Of a stretch of DNA of 11,551 nt, positions 1 to 6,634 are shown in pieces. Source of the DNA: Nitrospira sp. Its GTDB lineage: Bacteria; Nitrospirota; Nitrospiria; Nitrospirales; Nitrospiraceae. Location of the stretch: assembly GCA_015904055.1 (NCBI GenBank), contig JABMDE010000113.1:1-11551 (forward strand). Reading direction: 5' to 3'. The notes beneath the pieces are model-generated. The model ran no database searches, had not been told where the DNA came from, and worked only from the letters and a program-made list of their open reading frames with translations. The position numbers and the translations under genes were made by a program. Positions within the stretch are counted from its first letter, which is position 1, and every line of letters starts with the position of its first letter.

Positions 1-96
1 CGCTCGCGCGATGCCGAACGGATCGTGATTGAGCGGCGGACTGGAAAAGCCTATTACACAGGCGACCATTACCGAACGTTTCTTCCCCTCAACTGA
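1..96 (+). CDS. C-terminal end of a guanyl-specific ribonuclease (barnase / RNase Sa fold), partial
   Basis: The window opens inside this gene and only the last 31 residues are visible. They match the C-terminal strands of the microbial N1/T1-type ribonucleases. SRDAERIVI lines up with barnase FRNSDRILY, so visible Arg3 and Arg7 correspond to the phosphate-binding arginines 83 and 87. YYTGDHYRTF is nearly the RNase Sa ending, with the general-acid His at visible residue 23. The family cuts single-stranded RNA after guanine. The N-terminus is outside the window, so it cannot be said whether this is a small secreted RNase or the tip of a larger polymorphic toxin. The next gene, 21 nt downstream on the same strand, is a barstar-type inhibitor, which strongly supports the assignment. 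The alignment is from memory. Confidence 0.85.
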   Translation, partial: RSRDAERIVIERRTGKAYYTGDHYRTFLPLN

Positions 97-117
97 TTTT
101 CACAATTGAGCCCGCAC

Positions 118-678
118 ATGGCCACAAAGCAGACAATACAAACCCATCTTCAGAAGGCCACAGCCCCCTGGTCATCCCTCCTTATCACACCTCCAGGAGC
201 AGCCGTCACGTCCCTGGTCAAACCGCCGGCGGGATATGCGCTCCGGATCGTTCACGGAAAGAAATGCACTACGCCGACGGGCGTCTTCGAGGAGTTTGCC
301 CGGGCCCTCGAATTTCCCGACTACTTTGGACACAACTGGGACGCGCTGGAAGAATGCCTGGCCGATTTGGGGTGGCTTCCCGCAAAGGGCTACGTCATCC
401 TCATTACCGAGGCACAATCCGTCATTCCCGGCGATGACGAAAAGTACGAAACGCTGCTGGAGGTCCTCAACGACGCGGGTGAGGCCTGGAGCAAGGGACA
501 AACGGTTGATGAACGGCGCGCGCCGTTCCATGTGTTCTTTGTGGTTTCTGAGCAGAACAAGTCGAAGCGGAAACATTGGGGGCTTGCGGAACTCCCGTCT
601 CTCGATCGAAAGACACCGAATCCCACACGGAGCACAACACGTTCGGTCAAACCATCAACACGAAGGAAAACCTCATGA
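118..678 (+). CDS. Barstar-family ribonuclease inhibitor (immunity protein), extended form
   Basis: This 186-aa protein should bind and block the RNase encoded just upstream. The barstar core spans about residues 42-145. FPDYFGHNWDALEECLADL (residues 66-84) matches barstar LPEYYGENLDALWDCL. Asp75 corresponds to barstar Asp35 and Glu79 to Asp39, two acidic contacts to the barnase active site. The next strand (GYVILITEAQ, 91-100), helix (109-127) and last strand (FHVFFVVS, 137-144) follow in family order. Bacillus barstar has about 90 residues; this protein adds a 40-residue N-terminal extension and a basic Ser/Thr/Arg/Lys-rich tail (147-186), which is odd for an acidic inhibitor. ATG at 118 was chosen; an in-frame TTG at 106 is an alternative, and neither has a clear Shine-Dalgarno. 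The stop overlaps the 3' end of the convergent DinB gene by 6 nt. Confidence 0.85.
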   Translation: MATKQTIQTHLQKATAPWSSLLITPPGAAVTSLVKPPAGYALRIVHGKKCTTPTGVFEEFARALEFPDYFGHNWDALEECLADLGWLPAKGYVILITEAQSVIPGDDEKYETLLEVLNDAGEAWSKGQTVDERRAPFHVFFVVSEQNKSKRKHWGLAELPSLDRKTPNPTRSTTRSVKPSTRRKTS

Positions 679-1191
679 GTCTTTTTGATCAACTAGGCCA
701 GGCAGCCGGTGGACCAGTTGGTGAATCCCTGCCAGGCAATGCCAATCGTGGGCCGTTATGGGACCGAACCAGGGATGGGGATGGCGCATGCGGCGGCCAA
801 GCGTGCCGAGGCGAGCAACGGCGGCCTCATAGTTCGCGACTGAGGCCATAAATCGATCGATCGTCTCCGGGCCGCCTGCACGACTGGGTTTCACATCCTG
901 GATGCGAACCTCCTGTGCAAACCGGCGATCCTGAGTGAGGGCATCGACAATCGATGCAATGCCTTCATTGACGATCCGCAGATGATCGAGAACCATAAAC
1001 ACGGACCAGCACCGGCTGCTGTCCTCGATGCCGATGACCCGATTGATCAGCACGGGGATGGCTCCTGTTCCTTCCGGAACCCTGCGAGCCACTGCACGAA
1101 TCTTTTCCGACTCGAACTTGAACCACTGGATGACGGCGGGACCCCGACCAATGAGCAAGTAGCTCTTAGCGATTTCCCTTCGCCATCTCAT
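673..1191 (-). CDS. DinB-superfamily (DinB_2 / DUF1569-like) protein
   Basis: This 172-aa protein has the four-helix DinB/YfiT-type fold, whose members bind a divalent metal through three histidines and often act as thiol-dependent transferases or stress proteins. The visible candidates are His70 in the helix WSVFMVLDHLRIVNEGI, and His157 and His161 in HDWHCLAGIHQLVHR, which fits the family's H...HxxxH pattern. The segment HPWFGPITAHDWHC (residues 139-152) is typical of the DUF1569-like branch. There is no signal peptide or membrane segment, so it should be cytoplasmic. The start is ATG at 1189-1191 on the complement and lacks a good Shine-Dalgarno. A strong nested dyad lies 23-61 nt upstream of it. 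The gene is transcribed toward barstar, and the two 3' ends overlap by 6 nt. The substrate is unknown. Confidence 0.75.
   Translation of the reverse strand: MRWRREIAKSYLLIGRGPAVIQWFKFESEKIRAVARRVPEGTGAIPVLINRVIGIEDSSRCWSVFMVLDHLRIVNEGIASIVDALTQDRRFAQEVRIQDVKPSRAGGPETIDRFMASVANYEAAVARLGTLGRRMRHPHPWFGPITAHDWHCLAGIHQLVHRLPGLVDQKDS
675..851 (+). pseudogene. Possible 5' remnant of a small gene beginning MSLFDQLGQAAGG
   Basis: An ATG at 675 overlaps the barstar TGA in a classical ATGA arrangement and is preceded by AAGGAAA (663-669), so it looks like a real translation start. The first 13 residues resemble the start of YidB/DUF937-type small proteins (MGLFD...). After about codon 15 the reading becomes low-quality and lies wholly antisense to the DinB gene, ending at 851. 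Either this is chance, or the start of a downstream gene survived a rearrangement that brought the DinB gene in. The family resemblance is remembered and rests on very few residues. Confidence 0.2.
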
Positions 1192-1213
1192 TTACAAGAT
1201 TTACCGTGCGTCT

Positions 1214-1252
1214 CCGCACATGCCGTGCGCTGGAGCACGGAGCTCTGTGCGG
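1214..1252. repeat. Nested inverted repeat (possible operator or structured leader)
   Basis: An outer arm CCGCACA (1214-1220) pairs with TGTGCGG (1246-1252). Inside it CCGTGC (1223-1228) pairs with GCACGG (1235-1240) around the loop GCTGGA. The two perfect stems are separated only by a small asymmetric internal loop (TG against AGCTC). No T-run follows on either strand, so it is not a standard intrinsic terminator. It lies just upstream of the leftward DinB start and could be a structured leader of that gene or a protein-binding site. Confidence 0.5.
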
Positions 1253-1548
1253 TCGGCTATCCCGCCTCTTACCACAGAAACGGAACACTACTATTTCATC
1301 AACTCTCTCGACACTTCACACGCCAAGAGCCTCGGTCTGTTTCTTGCTGAGACTCACAAGGCGAATGAATTTATCATTCTCCCAATAACTCTGGTGGATT
1401 GTCAGACAAACAAGTAACCGGCGAAGGCTATTGGGGCAGCAATGTTGCGAGCCTGAAGAAGGTCAGTAGCGTATCCTGACTGATATCCGTCGAGACCGTC
1501 TCCACCTGTCCTTGGAAGAGTCCCCGTCCTCTGTGACACAACAGGATC

Positions 1549-1578
1549 TCGACGACCTACAGAAAAAGCCGCTATACT
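1549..1578 (+). promoter_or_regulatory. Possible sigma-70-type promoter for the kinase/regulator operon
   Basis: TATACT at 1573-1578 is a good -10 hexamer. A weak -35 candidate, TCGACG (4 of 6 to TTGACA), lies at 1549-1554 with an 18-bp spacer. Transcription would begin near 1585, about 55 nt before the kinase ATG. The call rests on sequence match only. Confidence 0.3.
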
Positions 1579-1639
1579 GCTTTCTCGCAGCACTGAGTCT
1601 CCGGAACCCGCTCGAATATTATCATCGACGAGTGTCGCT

Positions 1640-3619
1640 ATGTCCTCTCTTAGACGCACCCATTCCAAGCCGCCGGCCCTAGCCCGACCGGAAGTGGCCG
1701 CAGCAGAGGTCCTCGCCTGGGTCAGCGACTGTCTGGAAGGCGGGCTCTGTTTTATTGCCAAGGGCATTTTGGTCTTCGAGAATGCCCAGTTTGGAGAACT
1801 CGTCGAATCACCGAGCGCACCTCCAAGTCAATCCAGCCCGGAAACCCCGACGCTACGATCTCAGCTCTTTACCGATGCGATAGCCTGGAACAAGCAAGCG
1901 CTCGGCACAAAAGGAAGCAAGACCTATCATCTCATTGATCGCCAAGGTCAAACGTTGGTCTACGAATGCCGTTACAACATCGTGCCCTACCACGGTAACA
2001 CCGGCGTGCTGCTGGTCTTGCAGGATGTGACGGAGCATACGGCATTGGCGCACGAAGCTTCGCAGGTCGCCCGTTTTCAGTCGGTCCTCGCCCATATCGG
2101 CACCGTGGCTGTCAGCGATGCCCCAGCACAAGAGTTGATGGGGGAGGCCGTGAAACATACAGCGGAAGCCCTCAACATTGAGCTCTGCAAAATTCTTATT
2201 CCACGAGAGTCCAGCGATCACCTTGCCGTGGTTGCTGGAGTCGGTCTTAAGCCGGAGTTAATCGGCAAACTGACGATCGAGGGCGGCACACAGTCCCAAG
2301 CCGGATACGCCATCCGTGAACGGCTGCCGGTCGTGGTGCGCGACCTGCGAGAGGAAACACGGTTCACGCCTTCCAAGCTCTTAACCGAGCACGGTGGCAT
2401 TGCAGGCATGTGTGTGCCGATGCTGGTGGAGGACCGAGTGTATGGTGCCATGACGGCCCATTCTAAAACGGTTCGTGACTTCACAGTCAAAGAACTCGAA
2501 TTTCTGTGTACGGTCGCCAATAGCGTGGCAACGGTGCTGGAACGACGTCGCCGCGCCGATACTCAGCGTGATCTCTACCATCGATTATTCATGTCGGCAC
2601 AGGATGGGATCATGCTGACCGATACCGACGGCTGTATCCTGGAATGGAACCCGGCATTGGAGCGCATGACGGGGTGGACACGTGACGAGGCACTCGGCCA
2701 GCGACCGTCGCTTTTGAAGTCAGGCAAGCAACCACCGGAATTCTACGAACGCCTCTGGCACGCCATCCGCTCTGGCCTGGCCTTCATGGATCGCTTCATC
2801 AATCGCAGGAAAGATGGGTCGGAGTTTCTGGTTTGGGAAAGCGTCAGCCCCGTCAAGGATCGCGATGGGACGACCCAATTCTATTTGGCGATTCTGACGG
2901 ACCTCAGCGAGCGTGAACAGATGCTGGAAGCATTGCGCCATGCTGAGCAAGTGAAATTAGTCGGACAGCTGGCCGGAGGTATTTTGCACGAAGTCCGGAA
3001 TCCGTTAATCGGTCTCGGCAGTCTGGCGACTCACCTCGCGGAGCAACAAGAATTACCCCGTGAGGCCAGAGACCGGTGCGCGCTGATTGCAAGGGAAGCG
3101 GCCCGCATCGATGAGCTATTGGAATCCCATTTGGGCCAGCTGCGGCCTCAGCCGTTTGATCTCCAACCCTGCGACATCCCATCCCTGGTCGAGGACATGT
3201 TGATGCTGCTGAAGCCAAATCTGCGGAAACAGCGGATTCTCGTCAAAAAGGTTATCCCGGAGCTCCCTATGGTGGAAGCCTCCCGTGCCCATTTGCAGCA
3301 GGTCTTTCTCAATATCTCGATGAATGCGGTCGACGCCATGCCGAATGGAGGAGAATTGATTATCAACGCCGCACTCGTGGCAAAACAAAGTCCCGGCATC
3401 GCCGTGACATTTTCTGATACGGGGAAAGGCATCACCCCCGAAGACTTACAGCGAATTTTTGAACCGTTTTTTACGAATGGGAAGGCCAAGGGAGTCGGCC
3501 TCGGGTTGACGATCACCCACGACATCGTCGAGCGACATGGCGGACAATTAGTAATTAGCAGCCTTCCGGGAAGTGGTGCAGTGGTCGAGGTGTGGCTGCC
3601 CCTCAAACGGGATACATAG
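1640..3619 (+). CDS. Cytoplasmic sensor histidine kinase, PAS-GAF-PAS-HisKA-HATPase (NtrB/AtoS-like)
   Basis: This 659-aa kinase has no signal peptide or membrane segment, so it senses an internal cue. A divergent PAS-like segment (about 23-131, ending in VLQDVTEH) is followed by a GAF domain (about 145-300) and a clear PAS domain (about 308-425, DGIMLTDTDGCILEWNPALE, then RRKDGSEF). In the HisKA helix LAGGILHEVRNPL, His450 is the phospho-acceptor. The ATPase domain carries the N-box NISMNAVDAMPNGG (catalytic Asn562), D-box FSDTGKGI (Asp593), F-box IFEPFFT and G-box GVGLGLTI (617-624). All catalytic boxes are intact. PAS and GAF domains often bind small molecules, haem, flavin or nucleotides; no ligand can be assigned here. 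The NtrC-type regulator starts one base after the stop, so the two form a cognate pair in one operon. The start ATG at 1640 has only a weak ribosome binding site. Confidence 0.93.
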   Translation: MSSLRRTHSKPPALARPEVAAAEVLAWVSDCLEGGLCFIAKGILVFENAQFGELVESPSAPPSQSSPETPTLRSQLFTDAIAWNKQALGTKGSKTYHLIDRQGQTLVYECRYNIVPYHGNTGVLLVLQDVTEHTALAHEASQVARFQSVLAHIGTVAVSDAPAQELMGEAVKHTAEALNIELCKILIPRESSDHLAVVAGVGLKPELIGKLTIEGGTQSQAGYAIRERLPVVVRDLREETRFTPSKLLTEHGGIAGMCVPMLVEDRVYGAMTAHSKTVRDFTVKELEFLCTVANSVATVLERRRRADTQRDLYHRLFMSAQDGIMLTDTDGCILEWNPALERMTGWTRDEALGQRPSLLKSGKQPPEFYERLWHAIRSGLAFMDRFINRRKDGSEFLVWESVSPVKDRDGTTQFYLAILTDLSEREQMLEALRHAEQVKLVGQLAGGILHEVRNPLIGLGSLATHLAEQQELPREARDRCALIAREAARIDELLESHLGQLRPQPFDLQPCDIPSLVEDMLMLLKPNLRKQRILVKKVIPELPMVEASRAHLQQVFLNISMNAVDAMPNGGELIINAALVAKQSPGIAVTFSDTGKGITPEDLQRIFEPFFTNGKAKGVGLGLTITHDIVERHGGQLVISSLPGSGAVVEVWLPLKRDT

Positions 3620-3620
3620 C

Positions 3621-5018
3621 ATGACGTGGCAACTCCTGTTGGTTGAAGACGAAGCATCGATCCGCGAAGCGTTCGCCCTGCGCCTCACCGGCCAAGGCTA
3701 TGCCGTGGAGACCGCTGGATCCGGGGAAGAATGTTTGACCCTCCTGAAGACGTTTGAACCGGATATTCTGGTGTTGGATCTTGTGATGCCAAATCTGTCC
3801 GGCCTGGATGTGCTCGAACGTGTCAAGCAGACCTCGCCTCACTTGCTCGTCATTCTGCTGACCGCCAGAGGCACCGTGAAGGATGCGGTTGAAGCAACGA
3901 GGCTCGGCGCATTCGATTTTGTCGCCAAATCCATCGACATGGAAGATCTGCACTATGCGCTCAGGCGTGCTGTGGAGTTTCTGACGCTCCAGCGCCAAGT
4001 TCGCTTGCATACCGGACAAGATACCGAGCGCTATGCGTTCGCTCGTGTCCTTGCCGAAAGCCCTGTCACTCAAGCGTTCCTCGCGCAGGTCCGAGAGCTG
4101 GCAAAAAATGACCGCGTCACAGTGCTGTTGCAGGGCGAAACCGGAACGGGAAAGCAATACACTGGCCGCGTGATTCATTTTAACGGTGCACGTGTCGACA
4201 AACCCTGTATCGAAGTGGACTGCCCCTCGATCCCGCGCGAATTGTTCGAAAGCGAGCTCTTCGGGCACGAAAGGGGGTCGTTTACCGGCGCAGTGGGTAG
4301 AAAAACGGGCTTGATCGAGATGGCCGACGGTGGAACGGTGCTGTTCGACGAGATTGGGGATCTCCCGCTTCCCTTGCAAGCCAAGTTACTCAGAGTCATC
4401 GAAGAACGGACGTTCCGGCGCGTGGGTGGCTCAACCACCATCCCCGTTGATGTCCGCTTCATGGCCGCGACGAATCGAAATTTGAAGGACGCGGTGGCCA
4501 AAGGCGAGTTCCGCGAGGATCTCTATTTCCGGCTGAACGTCGTGGCCTTGACCGTCCCTCCGCTGCGAGAACGTCAGGAGGACATCATCCCCCTGGCGGA
4601 GCGATTCCTGACCCGCTCGGCCCTTTCACTGAGAAAACCGGTCCGTCATTTAGGCGACAGCGCACAAGCCCTCCTGCGCCAATACAACTTTCCGGGCAAT
4701 GTGCGGGAGCTGAGTAATCTCATTGAGCGTGCGGTACTCTTCTGCCCAGGAGACACTCTTGAATCGGCGCATTTCCCGTCAGATGTACAAAGCTATCCAT
4801 CACAACCGGCTGCAGATACCGCCCATCCTGCATCCACTTCCACAAGCGCATTGGACCCCTCTCAAATCCACTTATCGTTTCACCTCGGCGAATCCTTGGC
4901 CAGTCTCGATGACCGCATCATCAACGAAGTCTTGAAGCGCGCCGATGGAAACAAATCCCTTGCAGCCAAGCACCTCGGCATTACCCGCTGGATGCTCGAT
5001 CGCCGCCGCAAGCCGTAG
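3621..5018 (+). CDS. Sigma-54-dependent response regulator (NtrC family)
   Basis: This 465-aa protein is the partner of the upstream kinase; it starts 1 nt after the kinase stop. The receiver domain (1-120) has the acidic pocket VEDE (8-11), phospho-acceptor Asp53 in VLDLVMP, Thr81 and Lys103. The AAA+ domain (about 140-375) has Walker A GETGTGKQ (172-179), the sigma-54 contact loop GSFTGA (219-224, a conservative form of GAFTGA), Walker B LFDEIGD (241-247) and arginine-finger region REDLYFRLNVV (298-308). A proline/serine linker (about 388-415) leads to a Fis-type helix-turn-helix (about 430-463, ADGNKSLAAKHLGITRWMLD). Phosphorylation should trigger oligomerisation and open sigma-54 promoters. 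Two slight oddities are Gln instead of the usual Glu after the Walker A lysine, and an abrupt end right after the recognition helix. An upstream in-frame start at 3573 would lie inside the kinase gene and would add residues before the receiver, so ATG 3621 was preferred. Confidence 0.95.
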   Translation: MTWQLLLVEDEASIREAFALRLTGQGYAVETAGSGEECLTLLKTFEPDILVLDLVMPNLSGLDVLERVKQTSPHLLVILLTARGTVKDAVEATRLGAFDFVAKSIDMEDLHYALRRAVEFLTLQRQVRLHTGQDTERYAFARVLAESPVTQAFLAQVRELAKNDRVTVLLQGETGTGKQYTGRVIHFNGARVDKPCIEVDCPSIPRELFESELFGHERGSFTGAVGRKTGLIEMADGGTVLFDEIGDLPLPLQAKLLRVIEERTFRRVGGSTTIPVDVRFMAATNRNLKDAVAKGEFREDLYFRLNVVALTVPPLRERQEDIIPLAERFLTRSALSLRKPVRHLGDSAQALLRQYNFPGNVRELSNLIERAVLFCPGDTLESAHFPSDVQSYPSQPAADTAHPASTSTSALDPSQIHLSFHLGESLASLDDRIINEVLKRADGNKSLAAKHLGITRWMLDRRRKP

Positions 5019-5062
5019 GCCCATCTCCCTCCGACTCCCTCACATCGTGCTCCCCTGCACAG

Positions 5063-5083
5063 CATGCACTGGGAAAGTGCATG
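5063..5083. promoter_or_regulatory. Perfect 8-bp dyad, candidate enhancer (UAS) for the NtrC-type regulator
   Basis: CATGCACT (5063-5070) and AGTGCATG (5076-5083) form a perfect inverted repeat around GGGAA. The 21-bp size matches typical sites of Fis-type NtrC-family regulators. Its centre lies about 120 bp upstream of the -24-like element at 5194, within the usual enhancer range. It also lies 45 nt after the regulator's stop. In RNA it would fold as a hairpin, but there is no T-run, so a terminator role is less likely. Confidence 0.45.
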
Positions 5084-5193
5084 GGCACACGCACCGGAGA
5101 TTCTGTGTGGCCGTTGCAATTCCTCACCCAGCAGAAATGCATCTGTTTTCTTACTCGAATTGCAGATTTTCTTGCTACAGCACCATACGGAAG

Positions 5194-5210
5194 CTGGCAC
5201 GAGATGTGAA
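5194..5210 (+). promoter_or_regulatory. Candidate sigma-54 (-24/-12) promoter
   Basis: CTGGCACGAGATGTGAA matches the consensus YTGGCACGRNNNTTGCW at 12 of 14 defined positions, with a perfect -24 half (CTGGCACGA). The -12 half reads GTGAA instead of TTGCW, so the usually critical GC is GA, which lowers confidence. Transcription would start near 5221, 37 nt before the ATG at 5258. A dyad lies upstream at enhancer distance, and the sigma-54 activator is encoded immediately before it. Confidence 0.4.
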
Positions 5211-5257
5211 TAAGGACCATCCAAGCCATTCAATAGCATGACAGGAAGTAGGTAGCC

Positions 5258-5494
5258 ATGAACTTTTTAGGTGTCGCCCTCATCGGAGTCATCACAGCGG
5301 GCTCAGGATTGGGTTTGAACATGGACGGGCCATTTCTGAAAAACCAATTGCAGATCTCCCAAGCGGCGGCGGAAACCCTCCAAGCGAACTCCACCACTGA
5401 ATTCACTCAGAGGGATCTCTCCAAGAAACGCTTCAGAACGCTCTGGAATATATTCAAGAGTGTACCCTGGCGCTTGTCGCGGAACAGCGGGTGA
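5258..5494 (+). CDS. Small hypothetical protein with hydrophobic N-terminus
   Basis: This predicted 78-aa protein is not recognised. Its N-terminus, MNFLGVALIGVITAGSGLGL, is a hydrophobic stretch that could be a membrane anchor or an uncleaved signal. A polar middle part (FLKNQLQISQAAAETLQAN) may be helical, and the C-terminus is basic with several aromatics (FRTLWNIFKSVPWRL). AGGA at 5241-5244, with further purines up to 5251, precedes the ATG and supports the start. It stands alone between the regulator and the CysD-like gene, behind the candidate sigma-54 promoter. Other frames stay open beyond the middle of this ORF, so a frameshift that changed the original C-terminus cannot be excluded. 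Confidence 0.45.
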   Translation: MNFLGVALIGVITAGSGLGLNMDGPFLKNQLQISQAAAETLQANSTTEFTQRDLSKKRFRTLWNIFKSVPWRLSRNSG

Positions 5495-5706
5495 ATGTTC
5501 TCCATGTATTTTTCCCATTCCTGCGTCCAACATAGCCAGATTCTTGGCCTCGGTCACCATTCAAGATGTTCTTTCTCCCCCCAATCGACACGGGGTTGTT
5601 GCGTCTGATGACGTGCAAGGCAAGTGCGATTACTGCACGTACGTGGTTTAGCTGGTAACCGAAGATGTCCAAATCCACACACTGTTGCGTGAGGATTCGA
5701 GAATAG
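5495..5706. other. Intergenic region, no gene recognised
   Basis: These 212 nt separate the small gene from the CysD-like gene. Short frames exist on both strands but have no ribosome binding site or recognisable motif. No clear terminator or promoter is seen. If the preceding small ORF is frameshifted, its original 3' part could lie here. Confidence 0.35.
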
Positions 5707-6504
5707 ATGAAGCATCTCCGCGCCCTTGAAGATCAAAGTGTCTATATCCTGCGCGAAGCGTACAAGCATTTCGACGACCTCGCCATGCTGTGGTCGATGG
5801 GCAAGGACTCGACGGTGCTGTTGTGGCTGGCCAGAAAGGCCTTCTTTGGTCATGTGCCGTTTCCGCTCGTGCACATCGATACCGGCTACGAAATGCCGGA
5901 GTTGATCGACTATCGTGATCGTCTCGCCAAGGAGTGGCACCTCGATCTTGTCGTCGGCCAGAACCGCGAGGCGCTGGCCAGTGGCATGCGACCTGAACTG
6001 GGGCGCGTTACCTGTTGCACCTCGATGAAGATCGAGGCGCTCAAACAGACGATTGCGAAACACAAGTGGACGGCCGTGATTCTGGGGATTCGCGCCGATG
6101 AGGAAGGGACACGCGCAAAAGAGCGCTATTTTTCACTGCGCGACAAGCATGGCGAGTGGAATTTCCGAGACCAGCCACCCGAACTATGGGACCAATTTAA
6201 TACCACGTTCCCGGCTGGTTCTCATATCCGCGTCCATCCTCTGCTGGATTGGACTGAGTTGAATATCTGGGAGTACCTCGACCTCGAACAGATTCCCCTT
6301 CCGAAACTGTATTTCGATCAAGGCAAGGGTATGCGGTATCGCAGTTTGGGATGCGTGCCTTGCACCGGCACTGTGAATTCCTGCGCCACCACCATTCCGC
6401 AAATCATCACCGAACTCCGCACGACAACCATCGCCGAACGATCCGGCCGCGCGCAGGATGAAGGCCGCGGGATGGAAACTCTCCGCAAACTTGGACATAT
6501 GTAA
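5707..6504 (+). CDS. CysD-like PP-loop protein (sulfate adenylyltransferase subunit 2 / PAPS reductase family) with extra cysteines
   Basis: This 265-aa protein starts like CysD ([17 protein letters not shown]) and has the PP-loop SMGKDST (30-36) that binds the ATP phosphates, the second motif [20 protein letters not shown] (125-144), the [15 protein letters not shown] segment (177-191) and the C-terminal [10 protein letters not shown]...[16 protein letters not shown] region (214-249). In CysDN, CysD adenylates sulfate to APS. This copy is shorter than the roughly 300-aa E. coli CysD, missing mainly the insert before the LGC motif, and no CysN GTPase gene is adjacent. It also carries Cys103-Cys104 and Cys216-x-x-Cys219, plus Cys226. 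From memory, E. coli CysD lacks Cys at 103, 104 and 219. The pattern recalls the CC...CxxC ligands of the [4Fe-4S] cluster in assimilatory APS reductases. The exact reaction is therefore left open: a stand-alone adenylyltransferase or an iron-sulfur PP-loop enzyme. Confidence 0.8.
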   Translation: MKHLRALEDQSVYILREAYKHFDDLAMLWSMGKDSTVLLWLARKAFFGHVPFPLVHIDTGYEMPELIDYRDRLAKEWHLDLVVGQNREALASGMRPELGRVTCCTSMKIEALKQTIAKHKWTAVILGIRADEEGTRAKERYFSLRDKHGEWNFRDQPPELWDQFNTTFPAGSHIRVHPLLDWTELNIWEYLDLEQIPLPKLYFDQGKGMRYRSLGCVPCTGTVNSCATTIPQIITELRTTTIAERSGRAQDEGRGMETLRKLGHM

Positions 6505-6634
6505 CCTGCGGGCGTTACACCAGACGTGAATGAGATGCCGCCAACGAATCAGTACGGGGGGTGTAGGCTGTTGAACGCCACGACGAAGGCACTCTGGCGC
6601 CATCGCATATCGATCATTCTGTGTGGTTATCGCC

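Larger units (their letters stand above)
1192..1639. other. Roughly 450-nt intergenic region between divergent genes
   Basis: This gap separates the leftward DinB gene from the rightward kinase gene and should hold promoters for both. It contains the nested dyad at 1214-1252 and a possible promoter before the kinase near 1549-1578. Short reading frames at 1206-1417 lack ribosome binding sites and recognisable sequence. I see no convincing gene, transposase remnant or RNA gene in it. Confidence 0.5.

Noticed and set aside
1206..1417. Overlapping short frames in the gap before the kinase
   Set aside because: They overlap each other, have no ribosome binding site and match nothing I recognise.
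5063..5083. Intrinsic terminator of the kinase/regulator operon
   Set aside because: The hairpin is good but is followed by GGCACACGC instead of a T-run; an enhancer-type dyad fits better.
5303..5678. Minus-strand short frames opposite the small gene
   Set aside because: No plausible starts or motifs, and they run through the better-supported plus-strand start.
6500..6519. Stem-loop TGTAAC...GTTACA at the stop of the CysD-like gene
   Set aside because: The stem is only 6 AT-rich base pairs with an 8-nt loop and no T-run; too weak to call a terminator.
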